A stretch of 64,000 bases of DNA, taken from Brachypterus glaber. Taxonomy: Eukaryota > Arthropoda > Insecta > Coleoptera > Kateretidae. Under the pieces are notes generated by a model that saw only the letters and a program-made list of their open reading frames with translations, was not told the origin of the DNA and made no database searches. The stretch spans positions 42,001,550-42,065,549 of the forward strand of contig OY294044.1 in NCBI GenBank assembly GCA_958510825.1, in the 5' to 3' direction. This document shows positions 23,216 to 36,028 of the stretch, in pieces; within the stretch, counting starts at the first letter, position 1; every line of letters begins with the position of its first letter. A program made the position numbers and the translations under genes.

Positions 23216-23940
23216 GCGCCCAATATAATTTTTTTCATCCAGTTCAGGTGAAAATTGAATATGTCGTTATTTTGGACCTTCTAAGGGTGACTAGGGTAAA
23301 ACCCCCAATTATTGGCACTTTAAGGAATTTTCCACATATATTTCATTATAAATTATTAAATATTTCATGTTATCAAGAATAAAATATTTTACATCATTTA
23401 GTAGTTATTCTATTTTATATATTATATAAAATTTAACTGAGATCCTAGTAATATTAAAGAACTTTTTTAACTAATTACAGGAATACACATTTTCGTATTA
23501 TTGCCACCTTTTTGCTAATGATTGGCATCCAGATTTTCCTATTATTGGCACCTAATTTTTGCTTTAAAGCTAAATTTTAATTTGGTTACCTAATACTAAT
23601 TTGCGTCTATATTTGTGCCAATAATTAGAATTTAGATTAATTTTGCATACGAATTGTTGGCACCTTCGAAATTAAATAAAAATTTAAAGAAAAATAATGT
23701 TTTTAAGGCTAATTAATAAGTAGAATGCATATACTTACTAAAATTATCGAGAAAAAATAGTGTCCATCAATAAACGTCTTTTACTAACCTTCTATTTAAA
23801 TCATTTCCTTAGCAGAAACCTTAAAAATTCACACTTACGTACTTCACTCGAAACTAGTAAGACTACTGCCCTTTTTCAAAAAAATATGTTTTTCGAATTA
23901 GTGTTTAAGAAAGTAATGTAATGTTATAGTTATTAAAAAG
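23216..23940. other. AT-rich intronic DNA with short ttggcac words
   Basis: No genes. The word attggcac or ttggcacc recurs (about 23318, 23547, 23656), with related cc-variants at 23500, possibly the remains of a small repeat with inverted organisation. Not resolved. Confidence 0.35.
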
Positions 23941-23944
23941 CAGT

Positions 23945-24485
23945 TAACAATTTTTATTATTTATTTATTTATTTATTAAGTACAATATACCCTGCGAGCT
24001 GGGCTCTTTCATAGGGCTTAATATAATGTTTACAATTTTTATTTTACAATTTTTACAAAAAAAAAATAATTTTTTTAAAAAAATACTATTTTTACAAACA
24101 GAAAATATTAATTTATATATTTATAGTTTTTATAGTAAAATAGCGAGTGGGGGAAAAAAGTGAAATGAGAAAAAAAATAATAAAATAATAATAATATTGA
24201 GAATATATACGCAAATAAATTATTGTAATTTTTTTTTAAATTATAAATTTAAGATTTATCATAACTGAGCTTTTAATTTTTAATTTAAATCTTTTAATTT
24301 CTAATTTTTTTGAAGCATCATCTAGATCATTATAAAATTTGGAAGCATTGTATTTAAACGAGTTTAGCCCAAACTTATTTGTTTGAAACTTGTCGTAAAA
24401 TAGATTATTGCGATTTCTTGTAACATATGAATGACCAAGAGAAAAAAAACCCGGCACGCCCTGATATTTAAATTCATTGAAAAGC
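23945..24485 (-). mobile_element. 3' end of a non-LTR retrotransposon (5'-truncated)
   Basis: On the minus strand a frame from about 24457 encodes HSYVTRNRNNLFYDKF, then FKYNASKFYNDL and KRFKLKIKS, which is the typical C-terminus of LINE ORF2 proteins (TRNR..N, then S/A-KxYNxL, then FK.KLK). The 3' part (24035-23955) reads cctatgaaagagcccagctc on the minus strand, then ends in an (aataa)n-like tail aataaataaataaataataa. The reverse-transcriptase core is absent. It probably belongs to a CR1/Jockey-like group, but the family is not certain. Confidence 0.8.
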
Positions 24486-24994
24486 TATGATCTTATAAAT
24501 CTTCCTTGGCTATTATGAAAATACTACTCTAATCTACTCGTTTATAGATGTTGCAGCGTCGTAAGGCATTAGCACAGTACAAAGGCACCTATACTGTGGA
24601 ATTAGTAAAAAATTAATTTTTAGGTTATGTTTATATAAAGCCAGTTTATGCGCCGTTTTAAGTACTAAATTTTACGAAAAATAGAGATAAACATTTATTA
24701 AATAAATGCACGGACTGGAATCATGCTTATGTAATTTATTCTAGTTGCTATATGGCGCCAACCTCAGTTCAGATAGGGTTTCATTCACATATGTTCTATG
24801 GTTTTATTTTTCAATTAATAAAATGAAGAAATATAGTGTTTCAAACTATGTTGTTATGTGAAATTGTCATAACAGTAAAAATTTTGTGTTCTTTGTGAGA
24901 TTGTGTGAATTCTAAGCAAAAATGTAAGTAATCAGTAATTGTCAGTCATGACATGATCAACAATGAATTAACCATTTCAGATTTCAAAATTCAA

Positions 24995-25900
24995 AAAGTT
25001 ATGCTTTATTGCTTTCCCATTTTGAATTTTTTTTAAATTTCGGAAAGCCTTGTATTCGTGCAAAAATTTTCAATTTTTTTTGCGTAATTTTGTGTTTTAT
25101 GACGTTTTATGTCGATATAAATCAATTTCAGTCCATCAGTCGCTCGGTTTGTCCGGGAAATTTTGTGTGCACGATAACTTAAGAACGCTTTAAGACTTGA
25201 AATTTGGCTACAGGTATGTTACCAAAAGTTCTCGCCGGGATTGTTTTTGGTGAACATTGCGGTGCGGCAAGGGGGGAAAATGGGGAAAAATACATTTTTT
25301 TTTAGAAAAATTTGAAAATTGCTATATAGGGCGTTTTTAGGTTGATGAAATTGAATCTGATAACCCCTGAGGGGGTGAGGGGGTAAATATTTTCGAATAT
25401 TTTCAATATTTTCTTCAAAATTGGTATATACGGGTTTTTTGGGTTCGACGAATATAAATCTGATAATTTTTGAATATTTTCAATAATTTCATGAAAACTG
25501 GTATATTGGGGTTTTTGGGGTTGCTAAAAGTGAATCTGATAATAAAAAAAATCAAAATCCACCCCCTGAGGGGTGGGTGTAGTTTTCGTGAAAATTGGTA
25601 TATTGGGGTTTTTGAGGTTGCTGATTATAAAAAAATTCTAACTCCACCCCCAAAGGGGCGGGGGGTAGTTTTTGTGAAAATTGGTATATTGGAGTTTTAC
25701 AGGTTTCTGAAAGAGAATCTGATAATAAAAAAATTCTTACTCCACCCTGGAGGGCCAGGGGGTAGTTTTCTTGAAAATTTATATATTGGGGTTTTTGAGG
25801 TCGCTAAAACTGAATCTTATTAAAAAAATGCTAATTTCACCCCTTGAGGGGTGGGGGGTAGTTTTTGTGAAAATTTGTATATTGGGGTTTTTAAAAAGCT
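24995..25900 (+). mobile_element. Dispersed composite repeat, copy 3 (longest tail)
   Basis: The lead (gaaagccttgtattcgtgca, ccgggaaattttgtgtgcac, aacttaagaacgctttaaga) is collinear with the other copies. The tail has about five G/C-tract units (25370, 25560, 25650, 25745, 25840) of roughly 100 bp. Short open frames across it are artefacts of the repeat. Confidence 0.8.
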
Positions 25901-26026
25901 CCTTTACTGGGCAGTGTATTTTTTTAATACAAAATAATTGTGAATAAAATAGCATACATATCTTGTTAAAAAAACTCATTTCAAGCCTCAAGATTCTATT
26001 TGACCTTGAACTTCGGCCATCGGTCG

Positions 26027-27172
26027 TTACCGTAGTAAAAACTGGACGTTTTTCCTATTTGAAACCCCAGGCAACACTTTTTATTAATTACAAGTTAATT
26101 AATAACACTAGGCAACAAATCGCAACTTTTTTTTTGCCCTGATCGGAAAGTAAATTTTTCTTCTTGATTCGAGGGCGTAGAATCCGAATCTGACCTTAGA
26201 AAAATTCCAGCACCTAAAATTTTTGAGATATAAGTCCAGGTAATAATGACGTTTTTTTCAAAATCTTTAAAAAAAAGAGTAGAATTTTGAAAATTTTAGG
26301 GTATATTAAAAAAAATACGAGAAATTCAAAAATCTATATGTCAAGGACCTACTGTCAAAGTAAGTACGCGAAAAAAAAATAAAAAGCTTAAAATGTAAGT
26401 GCAGAGTTTACTTATTTGCTCATTTGTCGCAAAACTATCAAATTTGTTTAAAAATTTTATAGGACTTAATTTGTAGATTATAAAATTCGCTACAAAAATA
26501 TTTATACAAATATTTTTTTTATTTGCTTAGTTTGTTCGTAAAAAGTAAATAAATGAAAAAGAAATAAAATTAAAGCACACAGTGTAAACTTTTTTCCCGA
26601 GCCCAAAGAATATATTTTTCTTATCAATTTAAAGGCCCAGAATCCGAATTTGACTATAAAAGAAATTCAGCACGTCTTATTTTTGAAATTTTAGTACAAG
26701 CAATTATGCCAATTTAAAAATAATTTATAAATCAAAATACTGTGTATTTTTTTTTAATTTTTTAATGGTTTTACATCATAAAAATGTTACTTTATTACAT
26801 AAGAACCATATTACGTAAACTACTTATTTTTGTCACAGGATCCATTTTTTTTTATTTTTTTTTCGTAATATTCCTATTTATTCTACCTATGAATTTAATT
26901 ATTCCATAGTCTAGATTGGATATTTTTTAACTAATATTTTTTAACTAATATTGAGACGGCTAAAATAATGATTTTTTACCACTTTTATCTAATTTTTCTC
27001 AGAAACCTTAGGTAATAGAAATATTCTGAGGCCAGATGCGGCTCAGCGACCCAAAATTATTTAAAAACCATATGACTCCAATCAGGGCAAGAAACCGTGT
27101 TGTCTAGTGTAATTAGTAATGAATGTTGCCTGAGATTCCAAATAGGCAAAAATGTTTAATATTTACTACGAT
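26027..27172. mobile_element. Foldback element, about 1.15 kb
   Basis: Inverted arms: ccgtagtaaaaactggacg..cctatttgaaaccccaggca at the left and tgcctgagattccaaatagg..atttactacg at the right. Also ttttttgccctgatcgga with its diverged partner tccaatcagggcaagaa. Two direct copies of tagaatccgaatctgac..cagca occur at about 26188 and 26636. Confidence 0.75.
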
Positions 27173-27540
27173 AACTCAGTGAAGGCTTTTATTAGGGTAA
27201 TCTTCAACCCTTTTTGAAACCTGAAAGCAATCCTGGATCTCTGTGAACTCGCAATGAGTATATTAAATGGCTTTCAAAGATTTATCGCCAATAAAGCAGC
27301 ATATTAATGAAAGGATCAAAATGATAGTAATGTCCTTTTTGGAGACATTTCTACATTTCTAATTTAATCAAGCTATAGGGTCCAAGGACGGACTCTAGTC
27401 TCTTTAGAACTAAATTAATGGGCCTGAACAGCGAAAGGGATGTTATAAGACCCTCATCACAATAACGTAGCCAAAGTTAAAAATCATGTTTTCTATAAAT
27501 GTTTTGTATAAATGTTGAATAAGAAAATTACTTTACCCGT

Positions 27541-27700
27541 GGAAAGTCTTGCGTTAATAAAAAACAATTCGAAAAATATTTATTTCCGTCAAAAAAAAAA
27601 AATATGTCTGTAGCGGTTTTCTGTCTGTCTGGGAAATTTGTGACCACGATAAATCTAGATCGCTTCGATCTAAAGACTTCACATTTGGACCACACTTTGA
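27541..27700 (+). repeat. Diverged relative of the composite repeat
   Basis: Shares the order A/T lead, gtctgtctgggaaatttgtg, accacgataaatctagatcg, tctaaagacttcacatttgg with the composite repeats, but lacks the G/C-tract tail. Confidence 0.5.
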
Positions 27701-27919
27701 TTATATAAAAGCCCCATAAAAAAGGTCCAGAGTTCTAATTAATACTATGGTATTCCTGTGCAATTTTCTACGCTAAAACTAAATCTAATATTTAATAAAA
27801 TCGTCAAACCTCAAAATCTTGTCAATTTTGACCAACTCTGGTAAAACACCCTAAAATTTTAAATTTTTACCAGCTTTATCGTAAAATTTTTCCACTATGC
27901 TTGTGATTTTAAAACAAAT

Positions 27920-30660
27920 TAGGGATCATGGAGGTCTTTATTATCAAAAATGTTTAAATCGCTAAAAAAAACTTGAGAAAACCATTCTACAGTGGTCCCA
28001 GAGAAAAAAAAACATACATTGTTTGTACGGCTAATTACGAAAAAAATAGTGAAAAATTTGAAAAAAAAATTAGGTCCAAATTTTCCAAAAACTCCGAATT
28101 AGCTGAAATTCGGTACAAAGGACTTTTTTAATAATCCAAATGTAGACCAATACCCAATAATTCAAAATGGCGGAGTAAATATGGTCAATTTATTTTTTTA
28201 ATTTTGTCAAAAATAAAGAAAATATGGCACAAAAGAAGAAAATATGGATCTGCCAGCCCATTTTTATGGTTTATTTTCCTTATATGTACTAGTATTTACT
28301 CTAAAAATGTCATGAATTTTTACCAGCCCGTTTAAAATTTGGCAATATATGAGTAATTTTTCTATTCTGATATATTAAACAAAATTACCCTAAAATAGTT
28401 ACAGATTTACTAAGAAAAACTGTTTAGCCACATGCATAATTTATTTTTAATATTTAAAAAAGAGAATAATCCTAATAAAAAACATCTAAATTGGTCAAAG
28501 AAGAAAAAATTGAGAAAGATCTGATTTTTTACATAGGGCCATTATTTAAAAAGAAAAATTGCTATATTAGGGTGGTTCAAAATATTTCAAAAATGTCCGA
28601 TTTATCTAAAATTTGGTACAAAGTCTTCTTTTGGTAATCCTAATGCGGACCAATACCCAAAAACTCAAAATTCAAAATAACGGAATAAATACTGCCGATT
28701 TATTTTTTAAGTTTTGCTAAAATTAACGAAAATTTGGCACAAAACAAAAAAATATGAATGTCAGTCCATTTTTTTGTTTTTGATAATTTTTCTTATATAT
28801 AAGTATTCATTGTAAAAATTTCATGATATTATACCAGCCCGTTTGTAAATTTTGAAAAAAAAAATTCCAAAATAGGGGTAATTTTTTAATTCTATTCATA
28901 TATTTAAACAAAATTACCCTAAATAAAATATCTACAGATTTAATAAGAACAACTGTTAGGTTCTATACAAAATTAATTTAGTGTAATTTAAGCAAAATTA
29001 AAGAAAAAATCGACCACATTTATTCTGTCATTTTGAATTTTTGGGTATTGTTCCGCATAAGGATTAACAAAAGAAGCCGTTATATCAAATTTTAGATAAA
29101 TTGGAAATTTTTGAAACATTTTAAACCACCCTAATATAGCGATTTTTTCTTCAAATTTGTTACCATTTTTTTCTTAGTTACAGTTACAAATAATGGCCCT
29201 ATACAATAAATCAGACCTTTCTTACTTTTTTTTTTCTCGGACCAATTTAGATATTTTTTATTACGATTTCTCTTTCTTAAATATTAAAAATATATTATGT
29301 ATGAGACTAATCAGTTTTTCTTAGTAAATCTGTAATTATTTTAGACTAATTTTGTTTAATATATAAATAGAATAGAAATATTACTCATATTTTGTCAATT
29401 TTTTAACGATTTTTTTTTAAATTAAATTAAAAAAAAAACAGGCTAGTAAAAAATCATGAAATTTTTACAGTAAATACTAGTACATATAAAAAATAATTTT
29501 TTCTTTAATTTTGCTTAAATTACACTAAATTAATTTTGTATAGAACCTAACAGTTGTTCTTATTAAATCTGTAGATATTTTATTTAGGGTAATTTTGTTT
29601 AAATATATGAATAGAATTAAAAAATTACCCCTATTTTGGAATTTTTTTTTTCAAAATTTACAAACGGGCTGGTATAATATCATGAAATTTTTACAATGAA
29701 TACTTATATATAAGAAAAATTATCAAAAACAAAAAAATGGACTGACATTCATATTTTTTTGTTTTGTGCCAAATTTTCGTTAATTTTAGCAAAACTTAAA
29801 AAATAAATCGGCAGTATTTATTCCGTTATTTTGAATTTTGAGTTTTTGGGTATTGGTCCGCATAAGGATTAACAAAAGAAGCCGTTATATCAAATTTTAG
29901 ATAAATTGGAAATTTTTGAAACATTTTAAACCACCCTAATATAGCGATTTTTTCTTCAAATTTGTTACCATTTTTTTCTTAGTTACAGTTACAAATAATG
30001 GCCCTATACAATAAATCAGACCTTTCTTACTTTTTTTTTTCTCGGACCAATTTAGATATTTTTTATTACGATTTCTCTTTCTTAAATATTAAAAATATAT
30101 TATGTATGAGACTAATCAGTTTTTCTTAGTAAATCTGTAATTATTTTAGACTAATTTTGTTTAATATATAAATAGAATAGAAATATTACTCATATTTTGC
30201 CAATTTTTTAACGATTTTTTTTTTAAATTAAATTAAAAAAAAAAACAGGCTAGTAAAAAATCATGAAATTTTTACAGTAAATACTAGTACATATAAAAAA
30301 TAACCCATAACAAAATGGGTTGGCAATTTCATATTTTTTTCTTTTGTGTCATATTTTCGTCAATTTTGAAAAAATTTAAAAAATAATTGGCCATACTTAT
30401 TCCGCTATTTTGAATTTTGACTTTTTGGATATTGGTCTACATTAAGATTATTAAAAGAATCCTTTATACTAAAATCTCAGCTAAATCGAACTTTTTTGGA
30501 AAATTTGGGCCACCCAAATGTCGCGATTTTTTTTTTCAAATTTTTCACTATTTTTTTTTTCGTAATCAGCGGTGAAAACAATGGCCTTATGCAAAAAAGC
30601 AGACTTTTGTCACTTTTTTTTTCTCTTGGACCACTTACCATTCTTGTTAAGGGTACCAAA
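27920..30660. repeat. Compound palindrome with an 810-bp direct duplication
   Basis: The block 28620-28990 is repeated in near-perfect inverted form at 29516-29880. The outer blocks at 27960-28300 and 30300-30650 also pair but are more diverged. In addition, 29057-29489 is repeated almost identically in direct orientation at 29866-30302 (offset about 810), including ttacagttacaaataatggc and gcgattttttcttc. All of it is AT-rich and no protein was recognised. Parts (ggaggtcttta..caaa, aaatcgctaaaaaaaa..cttgagaaaa near 27932-27990) are shared with the foldback at 48.7-50.2 kb. Confidence 0.8.
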
Positions 30661-31119
30661 TATTTTTTTAATATTTATTTTGACATGCACTGCAGATAAA
30701 AAAATAACCTCATTTTTTATAAAGTATAGATGTACACTGATATAATAATAGTGTAATTAACACAACAACATAGTGTTATATATGCGCCAACCACAACCAC
30801 AACTATGACATAAGATAACATTTGTTGTTGTATTTATTACAATTTTATGTTGTTAACCTCTTAATTCTACAACTAGTTGTTGTATCGTATAACGTATTTT
30901 TATTATAACATATTACAAAATATAGTAGATATAATATATCATACAAGGGTTTTTATGGATAGGCCGGGTGGCTCTTAACTTTACCATTAAATCGTTATAA
31001 GGCAGGATGCGTGCAAGTGAGAGGCACAATAGCCTATAGTAATTATTAGTATTATTATACTATTCACAGCACAAGCGCTATAATATTATTATTCGAATTT
31101 CCCAAATTCGCCAAAAAGC

Positions 31120-31340
31120 GCCCTATGCAAAAAATTCTTGGATACAAATGTGTTTTATAAAAAAAAGAAACTTTAAAAATGTCCGTCTGTCAGTCAGTGT
31201 TTTCGTCCATCTGTTGGTTTGTCTGTCCGTCGTTTGATGTCACGATTTTTGTTAAAAAGATAACTCAAAAATGAATTATCCAATCGACTCAAAATATACA
31301 GGAAAAATAAAGTTCTATGATTCCTATTGTTTTTGAAGGT
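31120..31340 (+). repeat. Second diverged relative of the composite repeat
   Basis: Contains aaaatgtccgtctgtcagtc, gtctgtccgtcgtttgatgt and cacgatttttgttaaaaag, the same CGTC/TGTC-rich word cluster followed by an acgata-like block. There is no G/C-tract tail. Low-complexity T/A tracts follow to about 31540. Confidence 0.45.
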
Positions 31341-31540
31341 AATCCCACCTAAAACAAAAAACTATAATTTTCAACTTTTTTTTAAATTTTTCTTTTGCAA
31401 AAAGAAAATTAAAAAAAAAATTGTTTTTTTATTTTTTTTTTTTGATTTTTTTTTAATTTTGTTTTCCTTTTTTCGCAAAATATATTTTTTTTTTAAATTC
31501 AAATAAAAAAGTTTTTTTTATTTTTTGGGAAAATGCACCA

Positions 31541-32470
31541 CTTACTGTGAATAGTATATAATTTATAATATTTAAAATCTGCAAGTGATGCCATCATGAT
31601 GGCATAAATAATTTTTTATTAATATTTTCATTGCCTTTATCATAAAATAAATCATCTATCAAAATTTTTGTTTTAAGAAATTTTGACAAAAATTCACATT
31701 ATTAACACTTTTTTAATTCCAACAAAAAAAAATGAAAAAAATAAAAAATATATATTCGAATATTGAATTTAATTACCTTTAAATTTATATTTTATACCAC
31801 CCTTCTTTCCGTTAAAAAAATCGCCCGTTGTCCCCCTGCTTCCACTGTGACCCCTTAATAAATTATTAAATATGATTAGGGTTATTTACGTTTTTCAAAT
31901 TTTGCCTCACACGGTATAGTTCAGAAGATTTTCTGATAATTCTTTTTTATACTATTTTGCCACCGCCTCTGGTTATGTGACTAATGTTGTCCTCCGCAGG
32001 ATAGTGAGGATATTGGAGATTTGATCCTGATAAATTACGCAAAAGGGGTGTAAATGGGACAACCAAATACATAATTTAGTGGCATGGATATTATCCTGTA
32101 GGATAATCGGGAAGCAAATGTAACATTTGAATAATCGCCTGAACAGGCTTCTGATAAATTTGTTAAGCTAATCCCTTAAGCAGGTATTTTATACTCGTCG
32201 TAGTATAAAAAAGCTTTCTTCAAATTTTCAATTTGTTATCCCTATTTTCCTTTGAAAAAATTTTAAAGTGAAAAAATTATTTACATACCTTTTATTTTTA
32301 TACAAAAATCATTAAATCTTTTTTTTTTGGACCAAATTCAATCAAGGTCTGAAATACAAAAATTCTGTAACCTGCAAAGCTTCTTTTTTTTTTCTCTGAA
32401 ACATAACATCTTTTCAGATCGCTCGCTAGTAAAAACTAAAAAAGAAACATGCCGCGGCATGCCGTACCGT
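31541..32470. other. Unassigned AT-rich intronic DNA
   Basis: No genes or clear elements were seen, apart from one small inverted word pair (atgccatcatgatggcat near 31588). Confidence 0.4.
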
Positions 32471-32660
32471 TTGGTATATCAAAACGAATCTTTAAATTTA
32501 AGGTTTCTAGTGGATTGCTCAGCTTTTATTTAGTGACTCTCCCAAACAAGGATATACTGTAAAAACTTCGGTATATCAAAACGAAACTTTAAATTTAAGG
32601 TTTCTAGTGGATTGGTCAGCTTTTATTTAGTGACTCCCAAAAAAGGGTACACTGTAAAAA
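32471..32660 (+). repeat. Tandem duplication, unit about 97 bp, two copies
   Basis: ggtatatcaaaacgaatctt (32472) recurs as ggtatatcaaaacgaaactt (32569). Both continue into ttaaatttaaggtttctagt, ggattg, cagcttttatttagtgactc and actgtaaaaac. The copies differ at a few positions. Confidence 0.85.
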
Positions 32661-33038
32661 CGAATTGGTAAAATTCCCAAACGTATCGTGGGAAATTTTG
32701 TGGCCATAACATATTCGGGAAAATTACAAAAAAGTTGTGAAAAGCGATTTACACAATACATGCTGTTTATTTATTTAAATAATAGATATCTAAATTTTAC
32801 ATATTGTAAATTTTCAGGATAAAAATTGAGTTTTTTAATGTGATATATGATAACTAGAAAACATTTACAAAAATAAATTGAATTTTACACATGTAAATTT
32901 CAGGAATGAAATTTTTAGTTTTTTTTTAAATGCAATATTACAATATATATTCCTTAAAAACTAGATACAAATTTTGTAAAATTCACTAGAATTTACCATG
33001 TTAATTTACAAGTTGCTCATTTGGTGCAATAATGGCTT

Positions 33039-33172
33039 AGTTTACACCATGGGTACTATATTTTAAGTCCAGGTAACTTTTATCTACCTATCTCTGTTTA
33101 CAACATCCTGTAAACAGAGATAGGTAGATAAAAAGTACCTGGACTTAAAATATAATACCCATGGTGTAAACT
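33039..33172. repeat. Near-perfect 134-bp hairpin
   Basis: The left arm agtttacaccatgggtacta.. pairs with ..taatacccatggtgtaaact over about 62 bp with one or two mismatches or bulges. The inner parts tatctacctatctctgttta and taaacagagataggtagata are perfect, with a loop of about 8 nt (caacatcc). This is either a minimal palindromic element or a recent inverted duplication. Confidence 0.9.
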
Positions 33173-33252
33173 AATGTCACAACTCAAATACTTTCTATTT
33201 GTTTTAGTTGTTAGCACCGTAACGAGGTAAATAAAATACCACCGTTACTGTA

Positions 33253-33531
33253 CTGCCCTGTTAAAGTAAAGGGCAGTAGGTGCATTTGTCGCATAGCGGC
33301 GTTTTCACGTCAACCTTGATATAATATTTTGAAAATGCTGCTATTGACAAATGTCACTTAGGGAACGTTCAAGTATTATGTAACGCTTTTAGGAGGGGGG
33401 GGTAGCGGTCATTTTGGAGTGTTACGCCCGTGTAAATGGTATAGGAAAATAGCGTTACAGGGGGGAGTCCAAAATTACCAAAATTTGCCTTACGTAATAC
33501 TTGAACGTTCCCCTTTACTTTAACAGGGCAG
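33253..33531. mobile_element. MITE with CTGCCCTGTTAAAGTAAAGG termini, carrying a nested MITE
   Basis: The 21-bp terminal inverted repeats (from ctgccctgttaaagtaaagg to cctttactttaacagggcag) are perfect. The element is flanked by TGTA on both sides (33249-33252, 33532-33535). Its right end abuts the smaller MITE 33361-33512, which appears inserted within it. Confidence 0.85.
33361..33512. mobile_element. Small MITE, family copy 2 (152 bp)
   Basis: The ends gggaacgttcaagtattatg and cgtaatacttgaacgttccc are inverted repeats. Internal gagtgttacgcccgtgt and G-runs match the copy at 19628-19776 in the same order. Confidence 0.88.
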
Positions 33532-33539
33532 TGTACTAA

Positions 33540-35270
33540 TAACCTAAAAATAAATATTATTTTTTTTTTCAAGTTGTAACAATTGCAACAATTGCATTAA
33601 ATAGGCTAACTGCTGCATTTAAAATCAAAAATTGAATAATGTATAATACCTATATAATATTTTAAATAAAACCAAGAATAATTTTTTTTTAAATATTTAA
33701 TGAACACAAAAAGTCGAAGTTATTTTATATTTATATATAAAATACTTAACTTACTAAACGGATGGGCCCAACCAATTTTCTAAATTTTACACCAAACACG
33801 TATATCATTGATAATTTATTTTATAACAAAGTAAGCACAACTTTAGACCGATATTTAAGCTTTAGGCTAATGACTTATACCTAGTATTGCAAAAACATAA
33901 AAGAACTAAATATATTAGATTTATGTATATAACAAAATGTTTTTTTCGTAAAGACTTTACGTAAATACTAACACCTATAAAGATATTATCTTATCTTTTC
34001 TTCTTCTTTCTTCTTTATTGGCGCATTTGCATTTCCGCCATTGGTTAGGTTCCGACTTTTCTTCTAAAAAATTTTACTATATTTACTCACTACTAATTCT
34101 ATTTAATTCTCACTAAGCGGTTTCTAAACTAAAAGCATTTTTTTTCGGTTTCTAAAATCATGCATCTATAATTCATTCTTAATTTGACTTAGGTATAAAG
34201 CAACGTTCTGGGCTATGGTTATCGAGGGTCCATTTAAAAGAGATGTTAAATATATTATCTTATATGTATATTGAGCATAAAATTACCTTTACGATAATTC
34301 ACTGCACATAATTTTTACGATTAAACAAGTTATAACACTCAAAAATAGTAAAGCCTCGCGATTTGTACCTGTCTAAATGTTGTTTGATAGTCGATTAAAT
34401 CAATAACGTACTTGCCGCACATGCTCCGGGTGGTGGGATATTAAATTCCGAAATATATTTGGTAAAATCACAAAATTCCGTAGTAATATTGTCAAATTAC
34501 GTTGTACTTTTACACAACATAATTTGTAATTTTAAATTAGAAAAATACATTTTGAAATTACAAGATTTATATTTAAAAATTACAAAATTAATTAGTGATA
34601 GCACAGCCTTTCTGTAAAATTAAAAAAAAAAAGGTAAAGATATAACAAATCTGTTAAAATTCAAAATAAGTTGGGTATTTTTCACAGAACCAATATTGTA
34701 ATTTTCGTTTGGACTTTTTATAAATGTAGTTTAACTGATAAGTAAAAATCGAAAAAACTTCTTAATCATTGCTCAAATTTTATACGAAAATAGTAAATTA
34801 CACAGAAAAAATCACGTACGATTGTTGTGTGGTTAATTTTTTATAATTACAAAACATAATTTTAAAGTAACCGGTGCACTGCAGACTGACGAGAATGAGA
34901 TTTTTATATGACTTCGGAGATTTTCGACACAAAAATTTATAATTGTTGAGCTTCATTGAGAAACATGAAACATGAAACATCTTTAAAATATTGTAGAAAA
35001 AAAAACGAGGTTTTGAGTTTTTTGCCAAGATTTTTGTTACTTTAAAAAAAAATTAAAAAACTTCCTAAAATTTGTATACAGATTTCCCGTAGTGGTTCAC
35101 CCTTGCAAACTGGTTATAAAAATAACAAAAAACACATAAAAATCTGAAAACTTATTGGTGCGTTTTCGCTAGAAAGTAATTTCGGTAAAACCGTAACATT
35201 TTTAGTTTATTTACTTTCGATTGCCTCAGGGAAGAAGAAAATTTAGTTGATGATAGGTTTTCTTAATTTT
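33540..35270. other. Unassigned AT-rich intronic DNA
   Basis: No genes. A pyrimidine-rich run (cttttcttcttctttcttct, about 33996) is the only distinctive tract. Confidence 0.4.
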
Positions 35271-35274
35271 TCTC

Positions 35275-35690
35275 TACACTGTAAAAAATTAATACAATCA
35301 TGGGTAATATGTTGTTATGCAGGTACAAGTAAAATATACGAGATTTTACATGTAATTTTACAATTTTATATGAATATTACATGTAATTTAGATGTAATAT
35401 TTATATAAATTAATAATAGTCAAATAAAATTGTAAAATTACGTCAAAAATTTTGTAACTTTTACTTGTCTCTGCATGGCAACACATGATTCTGCATGTAA
35501 ATTTATTTATTTTTTATATTATACTCTGTAAAATGTACTAGATTTTACATGTAATTTGCATAAAAATTGTAAAATTACATGTAAAGTTGTAAAATTACAT
35601 GTAAAATTTAGTAAATTTTTCATGTATTTGCATCTAATCACATTTACATGCAAAATCATGTGTAATTACATATTTATTTTTTACAGTGTA
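35275..35690. mobile_element. TA-flanked MITE, about 412 bp, tttacatgtaa-rich
   Basis: The ends are CACTGTAAAAAAT and ATTTTTTACAGTG, each bordered by TA, as expected for a Tc1/mariner-type non-autonomous element. The interior repeats attttacatgtaatttt and aaaattacatgtaaa words several times in both orientations. Confidence 0.8.
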
Positions 35691-36028
35691 ATCTTCCAAA
35701 CAAGTGTAGTTTACTGTTCACTGTTCGAATACTTTTAATTTTAAAATTCTAAAATATAAACGAAAAAATGTGATTCACTTAACCCATTACTGCATGAGCA
35801 TAGAAATAATTGAAAAGTCAGAATTTTTTCTGTAAAATTTTCATTTTCGAGGCTAATCTAGGTTAAGTTCATGCTTAGTTTTATATGCAAATAGTTCAAT
35901 AATTAGTTTTTTTATTTCATATAAAATTGACACAATTAACGTAATTATTTTACTTTAAAAACTAAAAAAGGAATAGAAATAAGATTATTTTATTTAATTT
36001 TAAAAATATGATAATTAAAAAAAAAACA

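Noticed and set aside
24735..24930. Possible first exon (atgaagaaatatagtg... followed by gtaagt-like tgtaagtaat)
   Set aside because: The frame stops after about a dozen codons, Cys spacing does not match a THAP or zinc-finger start, and no downstream exon is visible.
25470..25991. Open frames with repeated proline/glycine-rich segments
   Set aside because: They follow the roughly 100-bp G/C-tract repeat period and have no start context or partners.
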